Assembly (NCBI GenBank): GCA_030248135.1
Contig: JASANC010005529.1
Location: 21,579 to 85,578, forward strand
Source: Theristus sp. LFF4_11
Lineage: Eukaryota; Nematoda; Chromadorea; Monhysterida; Xyalidae
Direction: 5' to 3'
DNA length: 64,000 nucleotides
Every line of letters begins with the position of its first letter. The first letter of the stretch is position 1. The notes under the pieces were generated by a model that saw nothing but the letters and a program-made list of their open reading frames with translations, was not told where the DNA came from and searched no databases. Below, piece by piece: positions 1 through 22,805 of this stretch. A program made the translations under genes and the position numbers.

Positions 1-131
1 CGGGAAAAAATTTTTGTCAGTAAAATGGCAACGCATGTTTTATCAGTGCTGAAAATTTCAGCTCATAATATTAAAACACCAGCCAGTGACAGCAGTTTGA
101 AAATGGAACCTTTTTTTTGGCCCACCCTGTA
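1..131. repeat. Partial mariner-type MITE end at the window edge
   Basis: The stretch ends in CCACCCTG followed by TA (130-131), the mirror image of the TACAGGGTG start of the complete mariner-type element at 53153-53566. Only one end lies in the window, so this is inferred from the terminus and the TA flank. Confidence 0.35.
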
Positions 132-214
132 TAATTTTGAGTGTTCGACTGCATGTTGAACGTCTGCAGCAATGATCTTTTTAAAAGTTCTCATGCAGTT
201 TTTTGTTGTTGCAG

Positions 215-339
215 ACAATCGGAACAATCACCAATCAACTGGCTGGACGTGGCGCAGCGGATCAGCGGTTGCATGAAGCTGGACAACATCAAACTTGAGG
301 ACATGGTCAAGACCGGCTGCGACATCGCCGTTGATACTG
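215..339 (+). CDS. Orphan internal exon, unrecognised protein
   Basis: A 125-nt open stretch lies between a good acceptor (TTGTTGCAG, ending 214) and a donor (GTGAAT at 340). It has 41 whole codons, including NWLDVAQRISGCMKLDN and MVKTGCDIAVDT, with entry in phase 2 and exit in phase 1. Composition looks coding, but I do not recognise the family and see no partner exons to the right before the malic enzyme locus. It could be an exon of a gene continuing off the left edge or a chance open stretch. Confidence 0.25.
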
Positions 340-673
340 GTGAATCAGGTACAGAACACGGTTTTCGCTGTTTTCAGTGGAATGAAAGAGCAAGGTGGCT
401 CGCTTAAAAGCGTTGTTTGGATTGATTTGTCGCTTCAGAGTTCAGCATGTTATTGTAAAAATGGTCGAAGGTTTTTGGGTCTTTTTTGCCAGCGATCTCG
501 TTCGTGATTTTTTTGCGTTCTGGTGTAAGAAATTCTCTACACTGCCTTTCAAACCACCTTTTCGGTCTGAACCGGCGTGTGTGGACTTCAAATTGCGTTG
601 TGCATGCGTTCCAGTCCCGGTTTGCTTCAGCTCAGAATGAAAACAAATCTCTGAAATGAAGTACAGTCTGGAC

Positions 674-850
674 TGTGCAGTCGAACTCTAAATTATGGGC
701 AATCAGCTGATTGGCAGGTGGTTACGGTGTACGCATGCTTTTCTGTGCAGGCAGGCATTGCTGTAGTGAAGTTTTGTATCCACAGAAAGCATGCATGCCG
801 TAATCCCAACCAATCATCTGATTCCCTATAATTTAGAGTTTGACTGTACA
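674..850. mobile_element. MITE family A, complete copy
   Basis: Near-perfect inverted repeat. The left end reads GCAGTCGAACTCTAAATTAT, then ATCAGCTGATTGG; the right end is its reverse complement with few changes. The centre holds a second palindromic pair around GCATGCTTTTCTGTGCA. No coding capacity, about 177 bp. The same family recurs at 862-983, 32011-32165, 43420-43490 and 55438-55625. Confidence 0.7.
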
Positions 851-861
851 GTTAACAGTAT

Positions 862-983
862 GTGCAGTCGCACTCTAAATTATGGGCAATCAGCTGATTG
901 GTTGTTTTGTTGATCACGTGTTGTTGCTTGCTGTACAGGCAATCCAGCTGACTGCCTATAATTCACAATACAACTGTATGCCA
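862..983. mobile_element. MITE family A, decayed second copy
   Basis: Begins 12 bases after the complete copy with the same GCAGTCGCACTCTAAATTAT terminus and CAGCTGATTGG motif. It ends in a diverged complement (GCCTATAATTCACAATAC). The middle is shortened relative to the copy at 674-850. Confidence 0.55.
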
Positions 984-1690
984 ATGCAACTGACAGTTGG
1001 CCATCAAGGTAATGTGGACATGAAAAAAAAAACAAACATGCAGAATCAATACAGGCATCAAGCACATGACGATTGCCATGGACTTCATCGTGATGCTCGT
1101 GGAGTCTTTCAACCATCGAGTCCGAAGATTCTGCGTCAACAACAGTTGCAACATCTGAACATTGACAGCGCGATTGGCGTTTAACGATTCTGAATTCACT
1201 GAATGGACAAAGATTGATTTTGGACTTCCACTTCGTCTCACTATCAATTATGAAAGCAGTATTCTTTTGAGTGCGTGATGAAGAGGAAAACAAGAACCGA
1301 TTGCAAACGAGATCCTGTGAATTTTAGAACCATATGCGCTGTTTTTTGTTGAGCGGTTTCCATGTTACTCCGTAATGTATTGTCGGGTTCTTGCGGATAA
1401 AGCTGCATGTTTGCTCGTGTGATGGTGACATTTAACCGTTTTTTACGTTCATTGACGCTGCTCCAACAACGTGCAATCAGAACAACCGATTGGTTGGATA
1501 TAACCAATCAGAATACCCCGCCCAAGGTTGAGGGGATCGACGGACAGAAAGCTATGGTTGGAAAAAAAGGCATGACTGGATATAAAATGAATTCTGTGAT
1601 TTCACTTCACGACACGTAGTTTTCTATAAAAATACTACTGGTCAATTAAACACTTGTCACCGATAGCCAAGATTAATTTTACGAATCATC

Positions 1691-2236
1691 ATGTTGCTGT
1701 ATTCTTTGATACTCGAACGCGACGCAAAGTGGATTTATCGTGTTTACTGGCTGTTTGCAGCGATTTTTTCTGTTTCGGCGGCGAAAAACTACAGAATCGA
1801 AGGTAAATTATCACGGAATACTGAGCGGTAAGAACTGCAGAGTAGTTTTTTATTGGTGTTCACTTGTCGAAATCGCTTGTCCGTCATGAACGGCACGGCC
1901 TCCACTTATTGGCAACGCTAAACTATTCAAAATATAACACGTAAATGCTAAGCTACTATTAAAAATGCCTGAGAAACGTGCTGATTAGTGACAGAATCAG
2001 CGGACGGATTTTGGGCGTGCGTGGCAGCGTGGAAAAAAACTGAAAAACTCAAAAATTTTTAAAAACTTTTGAAGTAAAAACCGACAAAGAGTTTGCGAGA
2101 ATTTTGTCTGCACTCAGAAAACTCGACCGTGCTCCAAACGACGCTGCTCTCGTTGGCGTGCGGCTCCGTCGGCGGGTTTCTGCTGGGCATCTGCGTCGGT
2201 TGGCCGACAGTTTGGTTCTTGATGAAGAAAAAATAA
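1691..2236 (+). CDS. Possible small two-exon membrane protein (76 residues)
   Basis: Predicted exons 1691-1802 and 2118-2236. Exon 1 starts at an ATG and encodes a hydrophobic segment (VYWLFAAIFSVSAA), then a donor (GAAG|GTAAAT, phase 1). Exon 2 follows an acceptor (CACTCAG) with matching phase and encodes a second hydrophobic segment (LLSLACGSVGGFLLGICVGW), ending in KKK and a TAA stop. The phase match and the two membrane-type stretches are the only support; no family is recognised. The first segment could be a signal peptide, giving a very short type I protein. The hAT-like element at 2371-3131 begins 135 bases after the stop. Confidence 0.35.
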
Positions 2237-2370
2237 AAAAATGGGACGCAAAAATGACAAATATCATGTGTGTGATCGATCATCTACGCTCAGCTTTGCG
2301 ATAAGTAACCTTTTTTGCAAACCTTAATGACTGCCGCGAAATTGATGTATGAACCTTCAAAATGCCGGAG

Positions 2371-3131
2371 CAGGGTTTTTTTGACGCAAAATCTTGCGTC
2401 AATGACGAAAAATAATTTGGGCTGACGCAAAAAAATTTGGCCGTTTGCGTCAACTGACGCAAACAAATTTCGAGGACGTCATAAGGCTGTTTTGGGTCAT
2501 TTATGCACTGATTGAAAATTTTTCCGCGCCTTCGGCGCAGACCACGGACTGCTTATAATTTTGTTTGACAATGCATGTCATGCAAATGTGATGGATGGCA
2601 TGGTCAGCTGATTTATCGTTTGTTTTCAATATTGTTGTTCAGTGTTATGTTGACGGTTCGATGTAACAACACCGTGGCGTATAATTGTTGTTTTGATCGT
2701 TTCTAGGTTCACCTAGCTCCTATCCTGAGTTAGCTTCCAGCCCTCCACCCAGCTAATCTAGAACATAGTTACCTTTTGTTCGCTCCGTTCTGTTTCTAAT
2801 CTGAACTGAACAAGTCTGAACAGGTGTCGTCATAGACGCTCTACAGATCTAAAAATCAAGTCTAGAAATTGAAAAGCCATTACAAAAAAGCCTAGAAAGC
2901 TTTGTTTCTGCACAGCAGGGGTTGTCAAATGCCAAAATCGCCTTGTTGTTTGACCGCAAGCGTCAAAAACGCTACTTTTAGTGATGAATGACGCAAAATT
3001 ATTGCTTCTTTATTGTTATTTGTTCGATTCAGACTGGTATCATATTGACGCAAGAAAATTTATGCTGACGCAAAATTTTTCGACCGTTTGCGTCAATTGA
3101 CGCAAGAAAAATTTGACGAAAAAAAACCCTG
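2371..3131. mobile_element. hAT-like non-autonomous element with TGACGCAAA subterminal repeats
   Basis: Termini are CAGGGTTTTTTTGACG and, inverted, CAGGGTTTTTTTTCGTCAA. The flanks repeat GCCGGAG (2364-2370 and 3132-3138), compatible with an 8-bp target duplication differing at one base. Several TGACGCAAA copies in both orientations lie near each end. There is no transposase frame in 761 bp. Confidence 0.65.
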
Positions 3132-3467
3132 GCCGGAGGATTTTCAAAATGATAGAACCTTATGAAAACTTCAGCACTCCGCATTTGGAAAACTTTTTTA
3201 AAACAATAAAAAAATAATTTTAATGGCGATTTTTTCACTTTTTTCGATCGAACCGTGATCAGATAATCAGCAAGAAGCTGAACTGAACATTGCCGATTCG
3301 ACCTGACTTGACTCTCATTCGAGTTTGACAAATCATAACGAACGAGTGATTTGGTTGGTCCTCCACCCCACGCTCCTCCTGTTACTGCTGTCTGCCGCCG
3401 TCATTCGCTTGCCGCCATCCGCCGCCCGTTGCCACGACGAAATAAAAAAGAAATAAAAGCAACGAGA

Positions 3468-5645
<2,178 letters not shown>

Positions 5646-6067
5646 TAGGGTTCTTATATCATTGTTTTTTGTTGTTAATAGCATCATCTTAGGCGCTCAC
5701 GACGGTCAAAAAAGGCACTGGAGTCCGTATTTTTACTCTCAGACCACGTTGATTGAAAAGACGTGTAAAAACTATAAAATGTGCGGTAAACAGACAAGTC
5801 TTCTGTCTTTTTCTGATTGGGTTACACCTTTTTGTCGGTTGAAAGAGAGTTGTTAGCAAGATTGAGGAAAAAATGCTGTGAGTGATCAGAAAAAATCGGT
5901 GATCGGCAATCCTGAACGACAACAAAGTTTCCAGCTTCACTGGTATCAGCACCGCACCCGATTCAAAGACACTTGACGAATTAGCTGATTGTATACAGTG
6001 GGTTCAGTGAGTTGTGCAACAAAGCAATAGACTGTTGACAACAAGACTCAGACAATAGCAAAAGTGA

Positions 6068-6260
6068 ATATAATCTTTTATTTTGGTTCCCAGACTCAAT
6101 GCGCGCATCATGCATGACGCGGGAATTCAAAATTGGTACAATGATCCGACTCCCGAAATAGGGCGCCGGGTCACCCAGGCTATTTTGCATTGCTTCACAA
6201 CGATTGAAACTAATTTCTTTTCCACGTCTGCACACGCATTGAGTCGCAGAGTACCAAAAA
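6068..6260. mobile_element. MITE family B copy
   Basis: Starts ATCTTTTATTTTGGTTCC and then ACTCAATGCGCGCAT; it ends with the inverted CGCATTGAGTCGCAGAGTACC. It contains the family signature GACGCGGGAATTCAAAATTGG. Related copies occur at 8205-8310, 33480-33600, 38697-38893, 54320-54450, 58092-58300 and 60660-60850, with fragments at 19776-19856 and 43030-43110. It lies between malic cassettes 1 and 2. Confidence 0.55.
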
Positions 6261-7065
6261 AATTGATGACAGTTCACTGGCGAAGTTTGTAATGAGAGTT
6301 GCTTGTGCTTTCGCAAAGATCCATAAAATTATCGACGGAAAAACGAAACACGCCAAGTGTGAGAGTTGAGCAGGCTGTATTGAAAATGAAGGCTACTTGA
6401 CTCGGCTGGAAATGTTCAAAAATGACAACCACTCTCTGAGCAACTGTTTTTGATCGTGAAATGCGCTGTTGTGTGTCAGTTGTTGCGTAATCTGGGCAGC
6501 TGAGCTACGTTTTTCAAAAGTAAGTACTCTCGCCATCATATGGCCGAGCTCCGGTCTGTTCCTCCTGATTACACACGCCTGTTGTTTTTTTTGTGTATGC
6601 GTTGAAAATGCGTTGCTGTCGACTTTTGACTGGTTTGCTGTCCGGTTTGTAAATGTTTTAAGAGCGCGGAATTTTTGAAGTATAAAAACAGAGATGCAGT
6701 CCAAAACAACGAAAGCAGGCTGGAGCTAACGCGCGCTTTTTCCTCACGCCTTTTTTCTGTGACTCGTTTTGTGTCGTGGTCTCCGTTTCCCTCTCCAATG
6801 CCCTGTTTTGGTTTATTTTATCGACTGGTTTTCAATTTTTTTCATTCGTTTCACGCTCCATCTAACCTCATTTACACTGCTTTTTCTCGCGTTTATCACG
6901 TAGACTTCATTTGTTCTTATTTTCCGCGTGATTTTGTTGTTACGTGTGTACCTGTGTGTTGTGCGCTGCCAGTATCTTATGCAGACCAAGGAAACGGCTA
7001 AGGTACATTATTTTCTCTTTTCTAGCGATTTTGTTTGACGCCAAAGCGAAATTCGGTGCATCAGC

Positions 7066-9120
7066 ATGGTGAAGTTGGCGAAATTATTGGCGTGCTACCG
7101 CGGCTATGGCATGTAAGCGAGGGACATATTTTCACATGGTTTTTTTACTTTTGCAAAGCAGTTTACACTGTCGTCCCAGTCGGCAACTAGCAAGGTAATT
7201 TGCTGCACTTGAATGTCTGTGTCACTAAGTGGCCATCTTTATTCATTCATTCATTTTTTCGAAAAAAGCAGGAAACTCCGATAAAACTGTACGAACAGCA
7301 TGTAGTACGGGAGACCCAAATTGGTCGGGTACACAATTCCGGCAACCAATCAGCGTCGTGATTTCAGGCGCCGCCCCTCTGCGATGTTCGGCTATGCGCC
7401 CGCCAGCACGCCAACGAAGAAACGCGGCATTGATGTGCTCCGTGATCACCACATCAACAAGGTTGATTGGCCAGTTGATGGTGTTCTGATTGATTCTGAT
7501 TTCTGTTAGACTCGTTGTCTGTGCGGTCGGTGGATCGAGCCCCACCAAGGGGTGTAGTATAGACCTTTAATGACAGAGAAAACTCCATGGTCGCCCTTCT
7601 CGACGGCGTTCTGTACGCTTTTCTGGGTTAGCCCTGGCTAAAAACATCGCCTGAAGCCACCACCACCACCACCAACAACGGTTATCGAAACACGCAGGGT
7701 CTCTCATTCACGCTGAAAGAGCGCCAATACCTCGGCATCCACGGCCTGCTCCCGCCGGCGTTCTTCAATCAACATCAACAGGCGCACAAAGTGATACAGA
7801 CGTTACGTAAGCAACCGGACGATCTCGCGCGCTACATTCAGCTGAACGCACTTCAGGTTCGCTTGCGGTTGTTTGAGCTTTGAGCAGCGATTATTTTTGG
7901 CGACGACTGGTTTCCGAACTCGTTGAAGCTTAGTTTCGGCTGAGTTTTTTTCTTATTGCGCGAAAGGTGCCGCGCTACTCTGGCGTTAGCTTAGCGCGAC
8001 AGGCTGCATGGGAGTGACGTTTCTCCGCCCACCTCGCGAACGCGAACGCTCGCACTCGGACACGCTGGTGCAACTATTGTAGCCGTTGAGCTGATTGGTT
8101 GTCGTGGTTGATTGGTTGTCGTGGCCGCACGGTGCAGCCAGCCAATCAACGCAATTGGTTGTGATGTGGTGACTCCATGCGCACACACCGATTTGAAATC
8201 AGTTTCCTTGCTTGACGCGGCAATTCAAAATTGGCGTCACTTGGGTAATTTTGAATTGAATTCCCTTTCTGTGTCTGCAAGCGCTTTGAGTGGCAGAACC
8301 AAAAGAAAACGTCGTACTAGTGTTGAAAATTTAGTTTTGTTGAGAAACAGTCCGTGATTATTGTTCTGACAAGCATATGTCTGAAGAAAAGTGAAAATCA
8401 TTCACTGCTGAATTGATAACTCAATCACTCTGAGACTGTGGTCGTGTGAACGTGTGCGTAAATCAACCAATTTCGCTGAATGTGTTTTTGGAGTTGCCCA
8501 AACGTTCCCATCTAACATTTTGGAAAATTTGATGACCCCAATTCGAAGTTGCTTCATTTCACCAGGATCGCAACGAGAAACTATTTTACCGCGTGCTAGT
8601 CGACAACGTCGAGGAGCTGATGCCCGTCGTCTACACGCCCACCGTCGGGTTGGCCTGTCAGAAATTCGGATTCATTTTTCGGCGGCCAAAGTTTGTGCTC
8701 TTGTTTGGAGTTTCATATATTTCGTTTTTTTCGCCAACAGCTGGAATGATTTTGTGAACGCGACTCGCTGATATTGGATGTCTACTTGATTTGAATCGAC
8801 GAAATCATTGTCTTGTAGATTTTCTTGTCGTTTCCGTGCGGTCAAGCATTGTTTCGAAGGCAGTTGGTGACGTTGCTTGGTTATCCATCGCATTTACGAT
8901 CCAGGCGTCATGACATTGAAAATTGTAAAGTTTCGCTTTTGAATCAAGATTCCCTGAAAATTCCACCCTTTCAGGGGCGTCTACATCTCAATCTACGACA
9001 ACTCTGTCGAGCACATCTATCGGATCCTGAGAAATTGGCCGGAAAAAGACGTTCGAGCCATCGTGGTCAGCGACGGCTCTCGAATCCTGGGTCTTGGCGA
9101 TCTCGGCGTCAACGGAATGG
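7066..9120 (+). CDS. ME: Malic enzyme N-terminal cassette 2 (alternative exons 1-5)
   Basis: Five exons: 7066-7112, 7368-7461, 7698-7856, 8566-8690, 8975-9120 (571 nt, all open). Exon lengths equal those of cassette 3 exactly, and the phases match. Exon 1 gives [16 protein letters not shown]; exon 2 gives a linker ending LRDHHINK; exon 3 carries [18 protein letters not shown]; exon 4 the catalytic [10 protein letters not shown]; exon 5 ends [11 protein letters not shown]. Exon 4 differs from that of cassette 1 at only three of 125 bases, whereas exons 1-2 are strongly diverged. There is no C-terminal half before cassette 3. The basic, serine- and arginine-bearing N-terminus might be a mitochondrial targeting signal (inference). 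Probably an alternative 5' module spliced to the exon at 13924; a truncated duplicate is the alternative. Confidence 0.8.
7505..7656 (+). mobile_element. tRNA-derived SINE, 5'-truncated copy
   Basis: Shares GTTAGACTCGTTG, a B-box-like GGATCGAGCCCCACC, and a tail with CTCGACGGCGTTCTGTACG and GGGTTAGCCCTGGC with the fuller copy at 18714-18878. It lacks the A-box end. Sits in intron 2 of malic cassette 2. Confidence 0.65.
8205..8310. mobile_element. MITE family B fragment
   Basis: Contains TTGACGCGGCAATTCAAAATTGG and a diverged inverted partner ending GTGGCAGAACCAAAAG. Short, non-coding, inside intron 3 of malic cassette 2. Confidence 0.4.
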
Positions 9121-9750
9121 GTTTGTTTTTTTGACCGTTTTTGACAGCGACTTTCTTGAAAAGTACACCCTGTTCGTTTAAAAAACAGTTTTAGATTGTT
9201 ATTTTGTGCTTTGTCTGATTTGTTTTGTAATAGGTGTGAGATTAGATTGTTACTTACTGTACTGTCTTGATTGAGTATCATTATCTCATTTGTTTTGTGT
9301 CTGACTTAGCGTTGCCGTTTGACTAATTCCAACTTGATTGCATTTTGCCCTGCTATTTTGCATCTTGCTTTGCTTGCTCGAGCGTCCAGCTTGCCTGTGA
9401 TTTTTTAGTGCCTTCTTTGTGATTATTTTTTAATCTAATGATGGACATTTTTGCATGATTTTTAAACAAAATTCTGATTCACAGCGCATTATCAAAACGA
9501 TAGCGTTGTTATCTGTTTTCGCGACCAATCTTTTTTTGAAACTGAATGAAAACTGTGAGTGAATGAGTGAATGAGCGGTGTGATGCGTCTTCATGCGTGG
9601 CGTGTGTGGGTATTTGTTTGTTGCAATCTTGCGCTGTTTCGTTGCGTTCCGTTTGTTTTTTGAGATCAAAGAAAATGAAATTTTGCTTGTATATGTTTCT
9701 CGTTTCTGTTTTCGAGCATGGAAACCTATACACAGTACCTGAACGGTTGC

Positions 9751-9984
9751 TTCATTCGTGTCGAGACCCATTCTGAGGTGGAGGCACGTTGCGCGCGCTG
9801 GTTGGCTGCTCAACGCGGTGGCGGCCACTGATTGGTCGCATTCGCATTCATATTCTCGTGCCTCGCTTCTTCATTCGTGTCGAGACCCATTCTGAGGTGG
9901 AGGCACGTTGCGCGCGCTGGTTGGCTGCTCAACGCGGTGGCGGCCACTGATTGGTCGCATTCGCATTCATATTCTCGTGCCTCG
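9751..9984. repeat. Perfect tandem duplication, 119-bp period, two copies
   Basis: The segment beginning TTCATTCGTGTCGAGACCCA at 9751 recurs at 9870 and ends at the same point in the unit (9865 and 9984). No differences between copies were noticed. It lies in the spacer between malic cassettes 2 and 3, about 1 kb upstream of the cassette 3 start codon. The rest of that spacer (9121-10945) shows only A/T-rich tracts (10195-10260, 10800-10910). Confidence 0.85.
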
Positions 9985-10945
9985 TCATTGATTTCATCAT
10001 TTTCGTGAGTTTTGCAGTTTGTTTGTTTTTTTTTCATATTTTATTGACTTCGAATTTAGAATTGGCAAAAAAAGCAAAAAAAAAAGAACGGTGAATTTTT
10101 TTGTTTTTCAGGTCCGTTTTATCGTCGTTTTTCTCGACTTTTTTCGACTTCATCGCTTCATTTCAAGCCCACCGCAGCCAGTCTAGAGATGTCAAGAAAA
10201 AAAAATTTCTATTTTTTTCTTTAAAAAAATTTTTTTTTAAATTTTTTTTTAAATGAAAGTTGTTCAGAATTTTTCAGGGAGTCCGAATATCACCATCTGA
10301 GGAGCCACCGACTTACCATATGACCCCCACTCATATGGGAGGAGGGTGAAAATTTCAGACTTGGTTTCGGCGACCCCATTTTCCCACCGACGACATCACG
10401 TCTCGTGTTTTGCCTCTCAATTCACCTCAAATAACACGGAAACAAGTTCAACAACAAACCGGTGTGATCATGCTGACGACACGAGGCGAAACAGCAACGA
10501 GCAACCAACGAAGTTACGCTTGCAGTGGCAGACAGTGCAATTTCGACCTTTCGAGATCCTGAAAAACGATGCGTAAATGTGAGTTCTCTGCTTCTTTCTC
10601 ACCTTAGCGGCATCGGAATTTGTTGAACTAGCCTTTGCGACGCTCAAGTACTTCAATGCGCGAGTCGATCATCACTCACCAAGGCTAAAAACAGTCGATA
10701 AATCAATCCAGAATACCACCTGCAGCGTTGAAGACTAAGTGACAAGGTAAAGTCGAAAATTTGTGTTGAACTTTCGAAAAATTATGCCAAAAACGGCATT
10801 TTCAGGGCACATTAAAGAAAAAATTTCAAAAATTTTTAATAAAAAAAATTAAAAAAATGCTCATTTTTTTACTTTTTTTTAAAAAAAAATTTAAAAAAAA
10901 TTTTTTTTGGCCCTTACATCTTTAAGCCAGTCGACTTCAATCAAC

Positions 10946-20151
<9,206 letters not shown>

Positions 20152-21884
20152 ACGGGTTTCTTTCGTCCCCTTTTTGTGACATTAGCCAGGAACTGAAATC
20201 AGTGCTAAGTTGTTGTTATTTTTCATTGCTAAACCTTGATTGAATGGCATGGATCGTTAGTTTTTTCTGTCTTTCTGGCAGTTCGTGTCAGAGTTTTGAC
20301 CATTTTTTCTTCGAAGCACTGGTTATTTATTGCTGGCTTGACTATTACTTATCTAGGCTTTGTTTTTTGTTGTTGTAAAGTGTCGGACGGAAATAGTGCG
20401 TCTATCGTAACGTATTCAGATTTGTCAGATTCTAACAATGAATATGCTGTATTCTTTATCATTACTAATTGTTGATTTAGACCGAAAGCTTGTGGTGTTT
20501 TTTTATAGCTTAAGGGTAGATTGTAGACCTTCATGTTTTTTTTAATGTTTTGGCATTCTGTCTCCTACTGTGACCAATGGTTTCGAGTTTTTTATACTTT
20601 CGAACACGACTTACGAAATTGTATCCTGCTAGCGCTTTTTATACTGCTTGACTGTATGGATTTTGTTTTTTCTAGTTTTTTATATGTACTCAATCGATTG
20701 ATTGTTTTTCTTTCTTGATGTACTTGTTCAGTGATTCCAAACTGGTGGATCTTACTAGTCGAAATGTTTTTCAAAAAAACGGGATTGGTGGATTATACGT
20801 CACCGTGACCGATTATTTCAGAAGTTTTAGAAATCCAGAAAAAATGTATTAGAGTCAGCCGAGCTTAGATTTAGATTTGCATAATTATAATTAAAAATTG
20901 TCTATGTAGATCTTAAACTTAGCTTGTTTATTGAATCTGACAATGATGTACCTTAACTTGTTCAGCTCTGTTATTCTATTGAGGCAAACAACATTGTTTG
21001 TGTTTGTTTGTTGTTGTTTTTTGTTGTTTTCCTGTTTTCTATCTGGTTTTCTTTTTGAATCTAGCAACATCGAGAGCTGTCGATCTTTTTTGTGATAGTT
21101 GTCCTCTCGGTGTAGCACAGTGGTTTGGTATGGTAGTTCATTTGTGATTCTGTTTGTATATCTACCGTGTTTTGTCTGAAATCAGCTTTGATTGTCTTGT
21201 TTTTTTTATTTGTCTTTTTTTTTGCGATTACCCATAATTTCTTTGCAAAAAAAGTTTTTTTTGATTTTTTTTGAACAGCTCACAGACAATCACGACCACG
21301 AGCTACTTGGAGGGTTTTTTTTTATTTGAATTGAAGTAACCAACTCGATTCAACCAAAAATGAACTGATACACATTGTCCACTTTTCCACGATGTCAGAG
21401 TTTATTTTCACGCGATCTGGCTTGTCAGTTGTCTTGTAAATGTCGACTTTGACGTCAATATTTTTCTCGTGTATTTTGCTGCTTCATTGTATTTTTTTCA
21501 TTAAATTGTGCACTTGTGCTTTACACAGCGACTGTCTATCACTACTAGTGTTTCTCGCAGTGTATTCACTATTCATGTGTATGATTTCTGAAAGTCGCTG
21601 ATTTCTGTTCTTTTTTTGTTTCTTTTGTAAGCAGCAGCAGGAATTCTAAAATGACAAATTGCCAGAAAAATGTTTCTACTTCAGCTCGGATAAAAGTTAT
21701 GCTGATTACCTTGGTGGGTTTCCGTTACGAGCGCTTTTACCTCGTGTTTCGCACGACTGTTGGTCAAAAAAACGGCCAGTTCTATTGGCACTATTTGAAT
21801 TGGACGTGTTGGTTGGTCGTGTCAGCATGATGCAGCCAATCAGCGTGCCGGAAGTGAATATAGTTGACAACAATCATTGTAATC
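20152..21884. other. Malic enzyme 3' flank, no further gene seen
   Basis: T-rich, low-complexity sequence after the malic enzyme stop codon, presumably including the 3' UTR. Open frames are short and lack splice or family support. No clear canonical AATAAA was found close to the stop; an ATTAAA-like TAATTAAAA lies near 20890. Confidence 0.4.
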
Positions 21885-22699
21885 ATTATCTAAAAATGCG
21901 GGAGACGCATATAAAAGGAGGAATATGGCTTTGTGTAAGCAGTGAAAGACTTGGCTCGACAACGCTTTTCAAGCCTCTGATGTGGTACACACGGATACAA
22001 GTACACAAGAGTAATATTTTTGTGCCGCGTTTGTTTTGCTGAAAAGCGAAAAAAGCTTTAAAATTATTTTATAATTGTCCTCTCCAGTTTAGTTTGAAAT
22101 TCTCGAGCGAAATTCTGTAACTCTGTGCAAAAACAACAATCAGAGACTGCGATTGCAAAACACTGCTGCATGTAGCATTATCGTTGCTAACGTAGTGTAC
22201 GCACCGCTGTGTATACACCAGCACCAGTGACGAAAAGGTGTTGTCTTCCGTTAATTTTCACCATTTTTTACCAAACTCTTGTTGATTTGCGTGGGAGTAT
22301 GAATGTAGGCTAAACCGTCCGTCCCGTGAGCCATTGCCTTTGCCACAGAAAGGCACATTGAGTAAACCAATGCCTCTGCGATACACTTTGTCCTGGGCAA
22401 ACCAGTGTCAGCGATCTAAAGTCTGATTGTTATTTTAGTGGTTTTAGCTTTAGTGGTCGCTCGCTAAATGCCCGAAATACCGCAAATGTGAAAGTTTCAT
22501 TTGTCTACAATGTACGAGTACGAGGGTTGCCATGTGCAACCGAAATACTGAATAAACGGCGCAAAAATATGGCTCTTATGTACTTGTATCCGTGTGTACC
22601 ACATCAGAGGCTTGAAAAGCGTTGTCGAGCCAAGTCTTTCACTGCTTACACAAAGCCATATTCCTCCTTTTATATGCGTCTCCCGCATTTTTAGATAAT
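21885..22699. mobile_element. Long inverted-repeat element, 143-bp arms
   Basis: Arms 21885-22027 and 22557-22699 are equal in length and near-perfect reverse complements (both begin, from outside, TTATCTAAAAATGCGGGAGA and contain CATATAAAAGGAGG). The 529-bp spacer has no coding signal. The structure fits a foldback-type or non-autonomous DNA element. Each arm carries a TATA-like TATAAAAGG pointing inward. Confidence 0.65.
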
Positions 22700-22805
22700 A
22701 TTCTGACTTTTACATAAGCCCCGAAGGTCGGACCAAATTCACAATTCGTTGGGCACACATTCTTCTGAACTTTACATTCGGCAACAACACAGGTTTTTCA
22801 TGGGG

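Noticed and set aside
2104..2304. 66-residue Arg-rich frame at 2104
   Set aside because: It overlaps the more plausible membrane-type exon in a different frame and lacks splice or family support.
7066..9120. Cassette 2 as a simple pseudogene
   Set aside because: All five exons are open, splice sites and phases are intact and differences in exon 3 are mostly silent, so decay is not evident; still possible without expression data.
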